Below, one piece after another: positions 14,310 to 22,459 of a DNA stretch of 64,000 bases. Both the position numbers and the translations under genes were made by a program. Origin of the DNA: Acidobacteria bacterium Ga0077553 (GTDB lineage: Bacteria > Acidobacteriota > Terriglobia > Bryobacterales > Bryobacteraceae); NCBI GenBank assembly GCA_001464575.1, contig LNFE01000110.1, forward strand, positions 1 to 64,000, written 5' to 3'. Below the pieces are notes generated by a model, which was given only the letters and a program-made list of their open reading frames with translations, searched no databases and had not been told where the DNA came from. Position 1 is the stretch's first letter. Each line of letters starts with the position of its first letter.

Positions 14310-15631
14310 CTACACCTGCGGCAGCGACGCTGCCGCTGCCGCCTGGCCCACCCGGCGGCTCGCTTCGTCCGGCAGGCGAATATCGATGCTCAGGTTCGGG
14401 AAGTCCTTCGCCAGCACCTCGTTGGCTACCTGGAGAATGATCTCTCCCCCTTGGCCGGTCGTTACTCGTCCCATCACCAGCACCGTTCCGATGTCGTAAT
14501 AGTTGGCATAGTGCGCCAGTGCGTAGCCGAAGTACACCCCAATCGTCTGGTAGATCTTCGCCGTCCGCGGGTCGCCCTGCTTGTGCATCGCCTGCACATG
14601 CTCCAAGCGTTCAGGCACTCCCATCTCGGCAGGGAACTCGATTCCCGCGGGCCCGAGCAGCCGGTTCACCGCCTGCTGCGAGAGATACTGCACCCCGCAC
14701 CCGCGGTCGTTCGACCACTCATCGGCCGGAGCCAGCGGGTTCATGTCGATCGGAACAAACGCGAGTTCGTCGAGCCAGGTGGTAATGTTCCCCGCCGCAT
14801 CGACGTAGCCCGCCGCCAGGCTGCTGCCGAACGCCAGACCCAGCACCCGATTGCGGTTGAGCGACATTGACCCAGCCAGCGCCGACACCGCCCCATCATT
14901 GGCAACGACGAGCGGAATTCCCCCGTACTCGGCCTGAATGCGGTGGTAGAGGAGGCAATCCGCGGTTCATTGGCAATGTAGACACCGGCCGAACTAACGC
15001 CAATCGCGTCTAGCCGCGGAAGCGTGGCCGCAGCGGCCGCAATCGCGTTCCGGATATGCAGGTTGTGATACACGGGATCGGTCTGCGGCTTCGGGTCCCA
15101 TTTGAACTCGCCGGAGAAGGTTGTGATCCCGTCCTGCTCGGCATAGGCCTTAATGTCGGAGGCGCCCTTGTCGATCGCCACGCGGCAGCCGCCGGCGTGC
15201 CGTCCCAATGGGAGGGTCACGTGGGAGGCAGCGGGGAACGCGGCGCCGGGAGCATGAAGAATCTCGCACGGGCGTCCATAGATCGTCGGACCCATCACCT
15301 CCTGGTCGAATAACCGATTGGCGTCGTAGCGATAGATGTAGTCGCGCAGCAGCGCCACCAGGTCTTCTGGCGCATCCAGGTGGATGCGGAAGCCGCCGAC
15401 GGCCCAGAGCAGGAACTTCACTTCGCGCTCCAGGAAGCGAAGATTTACCGCCAAATCGTCGCGCGAAATGTTGCGCTCGAAAACATAGGTCGACCCTTCG
15501 CCCTGTTCAATGGCGATGCGGATCGGTTGCGCATTCCCTGCGATCGCCTGAGCGAAGGCACGCCAAGCCAGGGCCGCGGGGCGGAAGTCGGGATCAAGAA
15601 TAGGGGTAACGGACGGGGGAATGAGTAGCAT
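14310..15631 (-). pseudogene. ROK-like amino-sugar kinase, frameshifted
   Basis: A kinase of about 440 residues in two frames. The first part (15631 down to about 14951) has a roughly 130-residue N-terminal extension and then a phosphate-1-like motif (AIDKGASDIKAYAEQDG) and GVSSAGVYI. The second part (about 14960 down to 14310) has VVANDGAVSALAGSMSL, GLAFGSSLAAGYVD and the Gly-rich C-terminal block VLVMGRVTTGQGGEII. The two parts join smoothly if one base is restored at about 14951, where the ancestral reading would be ASLYHRIQ. The ATG follows the stop of nagA directly (TAAATG), so the two are coupled; a GlcNAc or related amino-sugar kinase role is inferred from this. It may be functional if the lesion is a sequencing error. 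Confidence 0.7.
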
Positions 15632-16690
15632 TTAAAATCGATCTCCCGGGACGAAGGCAGCGCCATCGAAGGCAACTCCCGGGGAATGAGTGGGCGGTTC
15701 ATCGAACGAGATGGAAAGGCGGTTGAGCGACGGCGCCAGGAAAGCCGCGGCATTGGTGGTAACGGCCGCCTCGACCACATCGCGCGGGATGCCCCATTCG
15801 ATGGCAATATTCATGCACTCGATGAGCGAAGTGCAGGAGCCACTGAGTTCGTAGGAGCGGAGGCGCCCGCCTTCGTCCTTCCGGATCGAAAACCGCTGGC
15901 CCCAAAGGCTAGCTTCGGTTCCTTCGGGCGCGCCAATCAAGGGGCTCTCGTCCGCAACGAAGATCACCTTTTCCGGCCCTTTGCCTTGGGTCATTAACTG
16001 CACCGCATAAGCGGGCACATGTACCGCGTCCGGGATGATCATCGACCAGGCTCGGCGATCCGTGAATTGGGCCACCATACGCAGGTCCTTGGCGGAAAGC
16101 TTGTCGCGGGTCGCGGCGTTCAACACGTGGGTAAACGCTGTGGCCCCGGCTTCGAGCGCCGCCTGAATCTCCTCGACGACAGGGTTCATATGGCCGAGGC
16201 TCACGCCAACGCCTTGTGCCGTGAGGAAGCGGATCGTCTCCAAAGCCCCAGACCGCTCCGGGGCCATCGTCAGAAAGCCAAGGAAGCCGCCGGACCAGTC
16301 GATGAGTTTCTGGGCGAAGGCAACGCTCGGTTCCTGGCGGAGGCTGGAGTTGTGCGCGCCCATGCAGTCGGGGGAAAAGAAGGGGCCTTCGAGATGCGGC
16401 GGCAAGATCCCTTGCCCCCAGTCAAAATCGCGGGCCGCGCGAAAAACGGGCAGATTGGCCTGATACGCCTCCGCGCTGGCGGTGACCATCGTTGGGCAGA
16501 AGTAGCCGTAGCCCAGCGAGTAGTAGTAGCGGGCGACCGCCTCCAGTTCCGTCAACTTCAATCCGGGAGTGTCAAAGGACACAAAGCCAGACCAGACTCC
16601 ATCAACAAACAACGGGCCGCCGTTCGCCTGCAGCGAAACGGGGTATACGATCTCACTCAATTCGGCCAAACTCCTGCGGGAAATCCCCAA
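15632..16690 (-). CDS. nagA: N-acetylglucosamine-6-phosphate deacetylase
   Basis: Amidohydrolase that removes acetate from GlcNAc-6-P in amino-sugar and cell-wall recycling; about 352 residues. Family signatures are HLEGPFF (metal and substrate site, about residues 99-105), SLGHMNP, AFTHVLNA, MIIPDAVHVP and the catalytic-Asp region FVADESP. Any start near 16690 is a TTG; the TTG at 16658-16660 has AGGAG about ten bases upstream and may be the real one, which would shorten the protein by ten residues. It is followed without a gap by the frameshifted kinase, and diverges from a dipeptidase gene 52 bases away, which fits a murein amino-sugar salvage cluster. Confidence 0.9.
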   Translation of the reverse strand: MGISRRSLAELSEIVYPVSLQANGGPLFVDGVWSGFVSFDTPGLKLTELEAVARYYYSLGYGYFCPTMVTASAEAYQANLPVFRAARDFDWGQGILPPHLEGPFFSPDCMGAHNSSLRQEPSVAFAQKLIDWSGGFLGFLTMAPERSGALETIRFLTAQGVGVSLGHMNPVVEEIQAALEAGATAFTHVLNAATRDKLSAKDLRMVAQFTDRRAWSMIIPDAVHVPAYAVQLMTQGKGPEKVIFVADESPLIGAPEGTEASLWGQRFSIRKDEGGRLRSYELSGSCTSLIECMNIAIEWGIPRDVVEAAVTTNAAAFLAPSLNRLSISFDEPPTHSPGVAFDGAAFVPGDRF

Positions 16691-16742
16691 AATCCACGAT
16701 ACAACGGGACGCCGCCGCGATCATGTATCCTCTTAGTTTCCT

Positions 16743-17825
16743 ATGTCCCAGCCCTCGCTGATCTTCGATGCCCATCTCGACCTCTCGATGAACGCCATGG
16801 AGTGGAATCGCGACATCCGCCTTCCGCTTGTTGATATCCGCCGTCGCGAAATCGGCATGAAAGATCTCCCCGACCGGGGCAACAACACCGTCTGCCTGCC
16901 CGAAATGCGCCGGGGCCGCATCGGCCTTTGCGTCGCCACCCAAATCGCCCGCTACTCCGCGCGCTTTAGCAAGCTCCCCGGCTGGCAGAGCCCTGAACAA
17001 GCCTGGGCCCAAACCCGCGGCCAGCTTGCCTGGTATCGCACGATGGAAGACGCGGGGGAACTGGTCCAGCTCCGCACTTGGCAAGATGTTAGTGCCCACG
17101 TCGACCTCTGGCGCAACGCGACCGATACCAGCAAACTGCCCATCGGCTACCTGCTCAGCCTCGAAGGCGCCGACTCCATTCTTTCGCCCAAACACCTTGA
17201 AAAATCCCGCGAAGAAGGGCTCATCGCTCTCGGCCCGGTCCATTATGGCCCCGGCGTCTACGGTCACGGGACAGACGACGAAGGGCCGCTCACCCCGCGT
17301 GGCCACGAGTTGCTCAAGCAGATGGAAGAGCTGCACATCATCCTCGATGTCACCCATCTTTGCGACGAATCGTTCTGGGATGCCCTCGCCCGGTATCGCG
17401 GGCCGCTCTGGGCCTCCCATCACAACTGCCGCGCCCTCGCCGATTGGAACCGCCAGCTCTCCGACGACCAGATCCGCGCTCTCATCGACCGCGGCGCCGT
17501 CATCGGCATGGCCTTCGACGCCATCATGATGGTCCACAACTGGGTCCATCACAAATCCAAGCCGGCCGATTTCCAACTCAAAATGGAGAAGATCTGCGAG
17601 CATATTGACTACATTTGCCAGATCGCCGGGAACGCGAATCACGTCGGCATCGGCACCGATCTGGACGGCGGCTACGGTACCGAGCAAGTGCCCATGGACC
17701 TCAACTCCATCGCCGACCTCGTCTCGCTAACCGCACCCTTGGCTGCCCGTGGCTACACCCCCGCCGACATTGAGAACATCTTCGCCGGCAACTTCCTCCG
17801 CTTCCTTGAAGATCACCTCCAGTGA
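16743..17825 (+). CDS. Membrane dipeptidase (renal dipeptidase, peptidase family M19)
   Basis: Zinc dipeptidase of 360 residues that cleaves dipeptides, including some with a D-residue at the C-terminus. Visible metal-site and family motifs are FDAHLDLS near the N-terminus, LSLEGADSI, LDVTHLCDESF, ASHHNCRALADWNRQLSDDQ and VGIGTDLDGGYG. No signal peptide is seen, so the enzyme is likely cytoplasmic. A TATCCT hexamer at 16726-16731 is a possible -10 box eleven bases before the ATG, which would leave almost no leader. The MFS transporter gene starts inside its stop codon. Together they suggest uptake and cleavage of peptidoglycan-derived dipeptides alongside NagA on the other strand. Confidence 0.9.
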   Translation: MSQPSLIFDAHLDLSMNAMEWNRDIRLPLVDIRRREIGMKDLPDRGNNTVCLPEMRRGRIGLCVATQIARYSARFSKLPGWQSPEQAWAQTRGQLAWYRTMEDAGELVQLRTWQDVSAHVDLWRNATDTSKLPIGYLLSLEGADSILSPKHLEKSREEGLIALGPVHYGPGVYGHGTDDEGPLTPRGHELLKQMEELHIILDVTHLCDESFWDALARYRGPLWASHHNCRALADWNRQLSDDQIRALIDRGAVIGMAFDAIMMVHNWVHHKSKPADFQLKMEKICEHIDYICQIAGNANHVGIGTDLDGGYGTEQVPMDLNSIADLVSLTAPLAARGYTPADIENIFAGNFLRFLEDHLQ

Positions 17826-19114
17826 GCGAACCTACCCGCATCCGCTACGGCCTCCTCGCCGTCGCCACCGCCAACGCGTTCCTGCTCTATCTCGACCGCA
17901 TCTGCATGAGTGCGGTCGTCCAATCGCCGGCTTTCCAAACCGAACTCAACCTGACCCGGGAGTCCACCGGCGACATCCTCGCCACCTTCTTCTTCGCCTA
18001 CGCGCTCGGCCAGTTGCCCGCCGGCTATCTTGCCGATCGGTTCGGCCCGAGGAAGATGCTGGTCACCTACATTGCCCTCTGGAGCCTCGCCACTGCCGCG
18101 ACGGGCCTCACCTCCACGTTGTTTGCCATGCTTGCCGTCCGCGCCGCCTGCGGCCTAGCGGAAGCGGGGGCTTACCCGGCCAGCGCCCTGGTCATCTCCC
18201 GATGGTTCCCGCTCTCCCACCGAGCCCGTGCCAACAGCGTCGTCTCTTTCGGCGGTCGCGTGGGCAATGCGCTCGCGCTCTGGTTGACCGCGCTGGCCAT
18301 CGCCAGCTTCGGCTCTTGGCGGCTGGTTTTGCTGGTCTATGGCCTGGGCGGCCTCGCCCTCGCCGCGCTCACCCACTTCATCTTCCGGGACCGTCCCGCG
18401 CAGCACCCCTGGGTCAACAATGAGGAACGGGAGCTGATTGGCCCGCCTCCGCCGTCGCCCCCTCCCGGTTTCCCCATCCGCCAGTTGATCCTCCATCCCG
18501 GCCTTTGGATGCTGAATCTGGGCATGCTCGGCCTCAACTTCGGCTGGGCGTTTCTGATCACGTGGCTCCCGGCCTATCTGATCGAAGTGCGCGGCTTGGA
18601 CCAGGTCACCGCCAGCCGCAATGTCTCGATTGCCCTCGCCGCCGGAATGGCGGGTATGCTCTTTGGCGGTTGGTGGTGCGATCAACTGACGGTGCGATTT
18701 GGCTTGAAATGGGGCCGCCGGCTTCCGTTTCTCACGGGATGCACGCTCGCGGCCCTCGCCTATATCGTTTGTCCGTTCCTGCCCAGCCCCCTCGCGATCA
18801 CCGTTGCCTGCGCCGTCGTTGCGTTCTCGGCGGACAGCGTGATGCCCGCCGTCTGGGCGATTGGTCAGGACATTGGCGGGTCGAACGTTGCCTCGACGAT
18901 CGCGTGGTCCAACATGTGGGGCAACTTTGGCGCTTCGATGGTCGCCAAACTGATCCCCATGATCCTCGCCACCACTTGGCATTTTAAGGATTGGAGCGAG
19001 ATCTTCTGGATCTGCGCCGCGGCGTTCGTGATGCTGGCCCTCTGTTCGTTAGCCATCGACACCACCCGGACGCTGCATGTCCCACCAGGAGGAGCAACTT
19101 CGTCCGCGGATTGA
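17822..19114 (+). CDS. MFS transporter, anion:cation symporter-like
   Basis: 430 residues with about twelve predicted membrane helices. The N-terminal half carries the family block FFFAYALGQLPAGYLADRFGPRKML (loop 2-3 motif with DRFGPRK), and R/D residues typical of the ACS subfamily. GTG at 17822 overlaps the dipeptidase stop by four bases (GTGA), so the two genes are translationally coupled. The substrate is probably an organic acid, sugar acid or peptide-derived compound suited to the dipeptidase; this is inference. It ends convergently 15 bases before the leftward lipoprotein gene. Confidence 0.85.
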   Translation: MSEPTRIRYGLLAVATANAFLLYLDRICMSAVVQSPAFQTELNLTRESTGDILATFFFAYALGQLPAGYLADRFGPRKMLVTYIALWSLATAATGLTSTLFAMLAVRAACGLAEAGAYPASALVISRWFPLSHRARANSVVSFGGRVGNALALWLTALAIASFGSWRLVLLVYGLGGLALAALTHFIFRDRPAQHPWVNNEERELIGPPPPSPPPGFPIRQLILHPGLWMLNLGMLGLNFGWAFLITWLPAYLIEVRGLDQVTASRNVSIALAAGMAGMLFGGWWCDQLTVRFGLKWGRRLPFLTGCTLAALAYIVCPFLPSPLAITVACAVVAFSADSVMPAVWAIGQDIGGSNVASTIAWSNMWGNFGASMVAKLIPMILATTWHFKDWSEIFWICAAAFVMLALCSLAIDTTRTLHVPPGGATSSAD

Positions 19115-19129
19115 CGCGCTGCGACCGCA

Positions 19130-19621
19130 CTACCACCGCCAGGAGGTGGAGCAGATTTCGATTAGCTGGGGCAGGGAAGCCGCCCTGTCCAGTTCACGCG
19201 CCGCGGCCTCGGGGTCTTGGACGGTCTCGGGGTGAATGGCCGTCTGCTTCACGAGGGATTTGAGTTGAGTGAGGGACGGTTGGCCTGCGGGCTTGAGGTG
19301 AAGATAGACCTGGAATTGGGAAGTGCCCATGTCGAGCAGGCCGGACGTTCTGCCGAACTCGGTGACCTGGGAAATCGTGAACTGCCGGCCGGAGGAATCA
19401 ATCAAGGCGAATTCGGGGAAGTTGAGGCCGGTGGCAACGCTCGTGGCGATGAGTTTCTGCTCGTCCGGTTTGACGACGACGCGGCGCTGACCAATCAGAA
19501 GCACCGGGAACTGGAGGGGTACGGAGACACCTGGGCCCGCTGGCTTTTGGGGGCCACAGCCGGGGAGCAACGAGAGCAGGGCGAAGAGGTTCACGATAGT
19601 CCGCCTGTCAAGGTGGAGCAT
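19130..19621 (-). CDS. Putative small lipoprotein
   Basis: 163 residues. The N-terminus (MLHLDRRTIVNLFALLSLLPGCGPQ) is a lipoprotein signal with the lipobox LLPGC, so it should be anchored at a membrane by Cys22. The mature part has a strand-rich middle (FPVLLIGQRRVVVKPDEQKLIATS; FALIDSSGRQFTISQVTEFG) and a helical end. I recognise no family. The gene lies between the convergent MFS gene and the protease gene upstream on the same strand, with a terminator between it and the protease, so it is probably transcribed on its own. Confidence 0.6.
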   Translation of the reverse strand: MLHLDRRTIVNLFALLSLLPGCGPQKPAGPGVSVPLQFPVLLIGQRRVVVKPDEQKLIATSVATGLNFPEFALIDSSGRQFTISQVTEFGRTSGLLDMGTSQFQVYLHLKPAGQPSLTQLKSLVKQTAIHPETVQDPEAAARELDRAASLPQLIEICSTSWRW

Positions 19622-19656
19622 GGGATCAGTGTATCGCTACTGATCGCCCCCAAAGC

Positions 19657-19692
19657 AAAAGGGCGGCCCCCATTCCGGTGGGCCGCCCTTTT
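19657..19692 (-). terminator. Rho-independent terminator after the subtilisin-like gene
   Basis: A perfect inverted repeat (AAAAGGGCGGCCC and GGGCCGCCCTTTT, loop about 10 bases) with a T-run on either strand. It lies 24 bases past the protease stop and upstream of the lipoprotein start, so it most likely ends the protease message. Confidence 0.85.
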
Positions 19693-19715
19693 CTTAGTGC
19701 ACTTCTCGCCGAAAT

Positions 19716-21731
19716 CTACTGCTCGGTGCCGTAAACCCGCAACTTCGCGTCCACCACCGAACCAACAACTTCGTTGGTGACCGTGTCGGTGATGATCACC
19801 TTCCACACCCCTTGCGCACTCTCGCCCCAGAATCGCGGCGTCGTGAACATGTAGTCGGTGAAGTCGGCGTTGTCGTCCGGCTTGCGCGGCAGGGCAATGG
19901 CCCGGAATCCGCTCGGCGACTCAATCGTGAACTGCAAGTCCCCTCGGTTGGCGTGCTTCACGTTGACGATCAACTCCACATGCTCCACGCGAAGCTTGTC
20001 GGCCGCCGCATTGAAGTTTAACTCCGCCGTAAACGGCGTCCCGGTCTCTGGAATCGCTTGCGGCCCCACGAACGTGTAATCGGTCACTTTCAAATCACCT
20101 AGGTTCACCCAGTCAAGTGCCGCCACCAACGCCCCGGAAACGTTCAATAATCCGGCCCCGAAAGCATGGCTAAAGGAAAACCCGCCCGCGTTCGTGCGGA
20201 ACTCGTCGTTCCCCTGTAGACCCTCTCGATTGGCGGTCTTCATCAGGATCTCTTTCACGTCCCGATAGCCCAGGGTCGGCTTAAACTCCAGCAGCAGTGC
20301 CGCCGCACCGGAAACCTGCGGCGCCGCCGATGAGGTGCCGTTGGCCGAGTCGGTGTAGTTCATCGGTGCTTCCGTCGACGGAAAGTTTTCCGCCTTAATT
20401 GCGAAAGCCTCTTCCCCTGTCACATTGGTGCTCCAGAGGACCGACGGCGGCTGGTATTCGCCGCCGAACGCCGCGATCGCCACCGACATGCCGCTTTCTG
20501 AGTACGAACTCTGCTTACCGTCCCGGCCCACCGCCGCTACTGCGATGGCATACCGCGATCCCGAAAAGGCATCGTAGCTGGCGTCGTCGCCGTCGTCCCG
20601 GCCATTGCCGCAGGAAATCGCCAGTACCGTTCCCCGGCGTTCGCGGTTCTCGACGATCGCCTTTCTCATCCCTGCAATTTGCAGAGCGCTGATGCGGCCA
20701 TCATCCTTGCCGTCGTCGCTCGGGCCCCAGCTGTTGCTCGAAACGTGCGTGACGATACCTTCCGGCTGCCAGCCCAGCGCAATCTGCGCCGCGTCGTCGG
20801 CCGTCGCCCCGCCCACTATCCGTAAGCCCATCGCCCGGGCCTCCGGCGCCACGCCCACCACGCCCGTGTTGTTGAAGCCCGCCGCCATGGCCAAGCCACC
20901 GCAATAAGTCCCGTGGTTTTCAGAGGCCTTCATCGGGTTGGGGTCGTTCGGCTCGCCGTCTTCCTTGAAGTTCTTGTGATAGCCCGAATCCAGCGGGTAC
21001 ACGTTCGTCAGGTCCTCGTGGTTCAGGTCGAGCGCGTCGTCAATCACCGCCATATTGATGCCCTTGCCGGTAGCGAAGTCCCAGGAGTCCAGCATGTTGA
21101 TGTGGAACGGTTGCGTGCCGTCCAAGTGCCATTGTTTCGGATACAGGGGATCGTTCGGCACCCGCTTCAACTGCCGCACATAGGTCTCACGAGCAAACAC
21201 GGGCGTAAATTCAAAGCCGCCCTTCTTCGCCATCCACTCGGCCGCCTCCAGCGCCGCGAAAGCGTCGCTGTACACCACGGTCGTCCAACCCGGCAGGTAG
21301 TTCTTCTCCGTCCCGGCCGGCTGCGTCTCAGCCAACTCGCTCAGCCGGCTGGCATCCATGTGCACCAGCAGCTTCGGGGTCATCAGCCGGCGCGCCGCCC
21401 CCATCCGGGCCGCCCGCTTCTCCTCGCTCATCGCCGCTAACTTCTCCGCCGCCGGAAGATTCGCCTTGTCGTAGAACACCGGAACAATCCCGTTCCGTCC
21501 CATCAACGAACCGCGCAGGCCCTTCATCCCCGTCGAATCCAGTTGGAACACCTTTCCGCCGGCCCACTCCTTAACCCCGCGGGCTCTGCCCAGCGCCACT
21601 TTGCTACTGAATACTTCGTCAGCCGCCAAAATCAGCGCCGTCCGCCGCCCCCCATCGGAGAATTGAAATTCCGTCTGCGCCCCCAGCGACGCCGCCAAAA
21701 TCAGTACCGCTAACAAATATCGCATCCGCAT
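19716..21731 (-). CDS. Secreted subtilisin-like serine protease with P-domain
   Basis: About 671 residues, family S8, kexin-like. A signal peptide (MRMRYLLAVLILAASLGAQ) precedes a propeptide-like region of about 200 residues. The catalytic residues are in INMAVIDDALDLNHEDL (Asp, about residue 231), ENHGTYCGG (His) and NGTSSAAPQVSG (Ser). The last 110 residues form a proprotein-convertase P-domain (LRVEHVELIVNVKHANRGDL, then SPSGF and TDTVTNEVVG). The start is the ATG at 21729-21731, preceded by AGGGAG; two codons later a second ATG is possible. Role: extracellular or periplasmic protein degradation or processing. The gene diverges from an ECF sigma factor gene about 170 bases away. Confidence 0.9.
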   Translation of the reverse strand: MRMRYLLAVLILAASLGAQTEFQFSDGGRRTALILAADEVFSSKVALGRARGVKEWAGGKVFQLDSTGMKGLRGSLMGRNGIVPVFYDKANLPAAEKLAAMSEEKRAARMGAARRLMTPKLLVHMDASRLSELAETQPAGTEKNYLPGWTTVVYSDAFAALEAAEWMAKKGGFEFTPVFARETYVRQLKRVPNDPLYPKQWHLDGTQPFHINMLDSWDFATGKGINMAVIDDALDLNHEDLTNVYPLDSGYHKNFKEDGEPNDPNPMKASENHGTYCGGLAMAAGFNNTGVVGVAPEARAMGLRIVGGATADDAAQIALGWQPEGIVTHVSSNSWGPSDDGKDDGRISALQIAGMRKAIVENRERRGTVLAISCGNGRDDGDDASYDAFSGSRYAIAVAAVGRDGKQSSYSESGMSVAIAAFGGEYQPPSVLWSTNVTGEEAFAIKAENFPSTEAPMNYTDSANGTSSAAPQVSGAAALLLEFKPTLGYRDVKEILMKTANREGLQGNDEFRTNAGGFSFSHAFGAGLLNVSGALVAALDWVNLGDLKVTDYTFVGPQAIPETGTPFTAELNFNAAADKLRVEHVELIVNVKHANRGDLQFTIESPSGFRAIALPRKPDDNADFTDYMFTTPRFWGESAQGVWKVIITDTVTNEVVGSVVDAKLRVYGTEQ

Positions 21732-21902
21732 CCTTCGTTTCTCCCTTTCCCTACTCACGGCCGCCCCCTTCGCGGAAGCGGAAGCGTGAAAACATTTTCA
21801 GAACCAATCTACCTATCGGCACGAATGGCTCATAATTGTAACAGGGAGAAATCGAAACGAAACTGTTCATGGTTTTTTTCGTCCCGCTCTATCCTGCGCC
21901 CG

Positions 21903-22453
21903 ATGCCTGCTCCCGACCGGTCTGACATCACCCAAATCCTTACCGCTTGGCGCCAAGGCGACCCTAGCGCTCTTTCCGATCTCACCCCCCTGGTCTACGG
22001 CGAACTCCACGCTCTGGCGGCGAACTACCTCGCTCGCGAACGCCCCGGCCACATCCTGCAGCCCTCCGCCCTCGTCAACGAAGCCTTCCTCCGGCTGATG
22101 CAGTGGCAGCCCGGCGAGTGGCAGAACCGCGCCCACTTCTTCGGCGTATCGGCCACCCTCATGCGCCGCATTCTGGTCCACTCCGCCCGCGAAGCCCAAA
22201 CCGCCAAACGCGGCCAAGGCGCCGTCCGGGTCTCTCTCTCGGAAGCCGACCAAGTCGCCGCCGCCCAACCCGTCGATACCGACGTCCTCGCCCTCGACGC
22301 CGCTCTCGACGCCCTCGAAAAGAACTACGCTTCTTCGCCGGCCTCTCTCTCGAAGATACCGCCCTCGTCATCGACGCCTCCGTCAGTACCGTCCGCCGGG
22401 ACTTCCGCATGGCCCAAGCCTGGCTCTTCCAGCAGCTCAGCCCCGCCCCATAA
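21903..22453 (+). pseudogene. ECF sigma factor (TIGR02999-like), frameshifted in region 4
   Basis: Sigma-70-family ECF factor of the group common in acidobacteria. Region 2 is intact (LVYGELHALAANYLARERPGH, LVNEAFLRLMQW, RAHFFGVSATLMRRILVHSARE). At about 22320 the frame changes: the first frame ends ...DALEKNYASSP, while the second resumes with ELRFFAGLSLEDTALVIDASVSTVRRDFRMAQAWLFQ, the helix-turn-helix of region 4. The usual LDPRQARVV-like linker of about 9 residues is missing, so a short out-of-frame deletion is likely. The start at 21903 has TATCCT seven bases upstream, suggesting a leaderless transcript. The matching Ser/Thr kinase begins six bases after the original stop. Confidence 0.75.
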
Positions 22454-22459
22454 ATCGCG

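Noticed and set aside
16653-17687. Minus-strand frame opposite the dipeptidase
   Set aside because: Antisense of conserved dipeptidase motifs; no motif of its own.
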